Below are positions 61,981-64,000 of a stretch of 64,000 nt of DNA, one piece after another. This stretch comes from Gp1-AA122 sp036378535 (GTDB lineage Bacteria > Acidobacteriota > Terriglobia > Terriglobales > Acidobacteriaceae): contig DASUWH010000073.1 in assembly GCA_036378535.1 (NCBI GenBank), positions 34,114-98,113 on the forward strand. The letters run 5' to 3'. Position 1 is the first letter of the stretch; every line of letters begins with the position of its first letter. The notes beneath the pieces were generated by a model. The model saw only the letters and a list, made by a program, of their open reading frames with translations, did no database searches and was not told where the DNA came from. Made by a program: the position numbers and the translations under genes.

Positions 61981-63245
61981 GGTCTCCGGTACTAGTCCTT
62001 GCCGCAGTACCACGGATGGCCACTACCGTTGCTCGTTCTCTTCACCGGTACGGCATTGCCGTCGACGTCGCCACCTTTTCAGCAATAGAGCCGCGGATTC
62101 GTTCCAATAGTGTGCGACATTTCTTCCGAGTTCCCGACCCGGACGTCAGCCAAGACGACTTCGTGACGGCTTTATCCCGATTGATTCAGCAGTATGGGCA
62201 CGACCTGCTGATTCCGGGAAACGATGTAGCCCTAACCGCCATCGCTGAGAACTACGATCATTTTGACGCCTTGCTCAAGCTGGCCTGCCCGTCCCCGCAC
62301 GTGGTCGAGCGTGTGCTGAACAAAGAAATAACTCTCGCGATCGCGAGCCAATGCGGACTCGAGACACCCAGGTCGGTACTGCTGGCCAACACCCATCAAT
62401 TACCGGAGCTTGCGCGGGAAGTGGGATTTCCTTGCGTTATCAAACCCGGACAAAAGCAGCGCGTCGAAGATTTCAAAACCCGCGTCGTGCGGGACCATAA
62501 CGATATTGCGAGATCCTTCCCCGAGCCGCGAGAGTTCAGTCCACCTATGCTGTTGCAGGAATCTTGTCCCGGGGTGGGCGTAGGGCTCGAAATCCTGATG
62601 CATGAAGGCAAGTGCCTGGCGGTCTTCCAGCATCGCCGTATCAAGGAATATCCCCACGCTGGCGGGGTTGCTGTACTGGCGGTCGCCGAGACTCCAGGTC
62701 CCGCGCTGGTGGATGCCTCTACACGACTTCTGCAAGCGCTGGAATGGGACGGGGTTGCTATGGTGGAGTTCCGGGTTGATCCGAGTACCGGCAGAGCTGT
62801 GTTGATGGAGGTGAATGGGCGTATCTGGGGAAGCATCTCCCTTCCGGTTCTTGCAGGCATGGATTTCCCCCTTTACACCTGGCAGTTGTCGCAGGGGCAA
62901 GAGCCGCATGTTCCGGAGCACTACGCCGTGGGCACGCGGTGGCGCTGGACCGCGGGCTACCTGCAGAGACTGAATGGCCTGATTCTGGCGAAACTGAAGG
63001 GCCGAGCTTCCGGTTCACTGATCCGGGAGCTATGGGATCTGCGTAGCGACTTCGGCGGCTCGACGCGCGATTCGCTGTGGAATCTGCGCGACCCGATGCC
63101 TGCTATTTATGAACTACTTACTACCGTTCGGGCCATAGTCATTTTTGATATAAAAGCCATGATCACCGAATGTTCCCGCCGACTCGTTCCGGGGCGACGG
63201 CTGGCAGAAGGCCCGCTGAAAAGGCCCGCGGAACCAAATCTTTAG
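61977..63245 (+). CDS. ATP-grasp carboxylate-amine ligase
   Basis: A 422-residue ATP-grasp protein. It has PVLVLAAVPRMATTVARSLHRYGI at the start, PCVIKPGQKQRVEDFKTRVV, LLQESCPGVGVGLEILMHEGKCLAVFQHRRIKEYPHAGGVAVLA, WDGVAMVEFR and AVLMEVNGRIWGS. It is a clear paralogue of the N-terminal part of the fusion at 49080-50948 but lacks the phosphatase. ATP-grasp enzymes activate a carboxylate as an acyl phosphate for amide formation, so it may add an amino acid or amine to a uronic acid; this is inferred. It lies between the FemAB-like gene and a sulfotransferase. Confidence 0.87.
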   Translation: MRSPVLVLAAVPRMATTVARSLHRYGIAVDVATFSAIEPRIRSNSVRHFFRVPDPDVSQDDFVTALSRLIQQYGHDLLIPGNDVALTAIAENYDHFDALLKLACPSPHVVERVLNKEITLAIASQCGLETPRSVLLANTHQLPELAREVGFPCVIKPGQKQRVEDFKTRVVRDHNDIARSFPEPREFSPPMLLQESCPGVGVGLEILMHEGKCLAVFQHRRIKEYPHAGGVAVLAVAETPGPALVDASTRLLQALEWDGVAMVEFRVDPSTGRAVLMEVNGRIWGSISLPVLAGMDFPLYTWQLSQGQEPHVPEHYAVGTRWRWTAGYLQRLNGLILAKLKGRASGSLIRELWDLRSDFGGSTRDSLWNLRDPMPAIYELLTTVRAIVIFDIKAMITECSRRLVPGRRLAEGPLKRPAEPNL

Positions 63246-63255
63246 GAGAGTGCAG

Positions 63256-64000
63256 ATGGTCAAAATCCTAGGCGGAATTCAGCATGCGTTTCGAGTTTTG
63301 TTGGGGAAGAATCCGGCGCGGCGGGCGCTTACAGTCATGCCTGGGGACGTGTTCATTGTGTCTTACCCCAAGTCGGGAAACACGTGGACTCGGTTTTTGA
63401 TCGGCAACCTGGTTCATCCCACTGAGCCGGTTACCTTCGCCAATGTCGAAGAGATTCTGCCATCGATTTATGTGCATCCGGACCGCGTTTTGCGCCGACT
63501 TGCGCGTATTTTGAAGAGCCACGAAGCTTTTGATCCACGCTATCCCAAGGTTATTTATATTGTGCGCGATCCCAGGGATGTCAGCGTGTCCTACTACCAC
63601 TACTGCCGCAAAAGAGGATGGATCAACGAGGGTTGTACGATCGCCGAATTTGTTCCGCGTTTTTTGGCGGCCGAATTCGAAATTCATTTCGGGACTTGGG
63701 CCGATAATGTCATGAGCTGGGTGGCCCTGCGCAGCGGCAACCCCAATTTCTTATTGCTGCGCTATGAAGATATGATCGCGCAAAGCGACGTCGAACTGGC
63801 GAAAGTGGCACGATTCCTGGGAATAGAGGCAACTCCTGAACGTATCGCACGCGCAGTCGCTCTGAGTTCCGCCGACCGTATGCGCGAGCTGGAGAAAAAA
63901 GAGGGCGACAACTGGGCATTGACGAAGGGGACCCGTAAAGATGTGCCGTTCATTCGTGCGGCGAAGGCCGGAGGTTGGCGTAACAGCCTTTCCGCGGCTG
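63256..64000 (+). CDS. Carbohydrate sulfotransferase (copy 4, 3'-truncated)
   Basis: The frame opens at ATG 63256, with AGGAG 7 bp upstream, and runs to the right edge without a stop, about 248 residues. It has the 5'-PSB loop VSYPKSGNTWTRFLIGNL, LKSHEAFDPRY and the 3'-PB motif YIVRDPRDVSVSYYHY. It is a paralogue of the three other sulfotransferases. It follows the ATP-grasp gene by 10 bp in the same operon. About 35-45 residues are missing by comparison with the complete copies. Confidence 0.92.
   Translation, partial: MVKILGGIQHAFRVLLGKNPARRALTVMPGDVFIVSYPKSGNTWTRFLIGNLVHPTEPVTFANVEEILPSIYVHPDRVLRRLARILKSHEAFDPRYPKVIYIVRDPRDVSVSYYHYCRKRGWINEGCTIAEFVPRFLAAEFEIHFGTWADNVMSWVALRSGNPNFLLLRYEDMIAQSDVELAKVARFLGIEATPERIARAVALSSADRMRELEKKEGDNWALTKGTRKDVPFIRAAKAGGWRNSLSAA

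Noticed and set aside
1..64000. CRISPR arrays, insertion sequences, integrases, tRNA or rRNA genes
   Set aside because: None seen. No transposase-like protein, no regular short direct repeats with spacers, and no RNA gene signatures were found.

Overview
The window is one nearly continuous accessory locus of about 64 kb for making, exporting and modifying an extracellular polysaccharide. It is tied to an exosortase (EpsH/XrtA-type) system and cut at both ends: a sigma-54 regulator on the left and a sulfotransferase on the right. The source is a Gram-negative bacterium with a Wza/Wzz/Wzy/Wzx envelope pathway. The exosortase neighbourhood, the secreted putative-Ig (He_PIG-like) protein, the beta-helix proteins and the frequent GTG/TTG starts suggest Acidobacteriota (Terriglobia). 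That placement is an inference, because no rRNA or marker gene is present.

Layout. 1-5.1 kb: sigma-54 activator (partial), PrsT-like TPR lipoprotein, EpsI and exosortase. 5.4-23.7 kb: a long plus-strand operon holding an AAA+ regulator without GAFTGA, a Wza-like export protein, an outer-membrane barrel, a Wzz-like chain-length protein, an ExeA-like ATPase, a CpsD-like tyrosine kinase, the priming sugar transferase, glycosyltransferases, a Wzy-like polymerase, a methyltransferase, a deacetylase-like protein, an AsnB amidotransferase and a fused double glycosyltransferase. 23.7-28.0 kb (minus): second AsnB and a heparinase-type lyase. 28.4-33.9 kb (plus): AlgD-like GDP-mannose dehydrogenase, a FemAB/GNAT-like transferase, a sulfotransferase and a secreted beta-helix protein. 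34.0-42.4 kb (minus): GNAT, acyl carrier protein, FkbH, VOC protein, a second beta-helix protein and a large secreted putative-Ig protein. 42.8-57.3 kb (minus): polysaccharide deacetylase, PAP phosphatase, TauE-type permease, Sat-CysC, two sulfotransferases, an ATP-grasp/phosphatase fusion, a flippase, a PPTase and a one-module NRPS. 58.1-64.0 kb: small secreted protein, GINT1-like protein, FemAB-like protein, second ATP-grasp and a fourth sulfotransferase.

How the parts fit (inference). GDP-mannuronate made by the AlgD-like enzyme points to a uronic-acid-containing, alginate-like chain. Sat-CysC makes PAPS, four sulfotransferases use it, CysQ removes PAP, and the TauE-type permease may move sulfate or sulfite, so the polymer is probably sulfated. 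Two amidotransferases, FemAB/GNAT proteins, two ATP-grasp ligases, a FkbH/ACP unit and an NRPS whose hand-read specificity code resembles that for glycine suggest further amide, acyl or aminoacyl decoration. Lyase- and beta-helix-type proteins may trim or epimerise the chain.

Regulation. Several operons carry -24/-12 (sigma-54) promoter matches, with GTGG-core inverted repeats or half-sites about 75-135 bp upstream. With the two enhancer-binding-type proteins at the left end, this suggests that the locus is a sigma-54 regulon.
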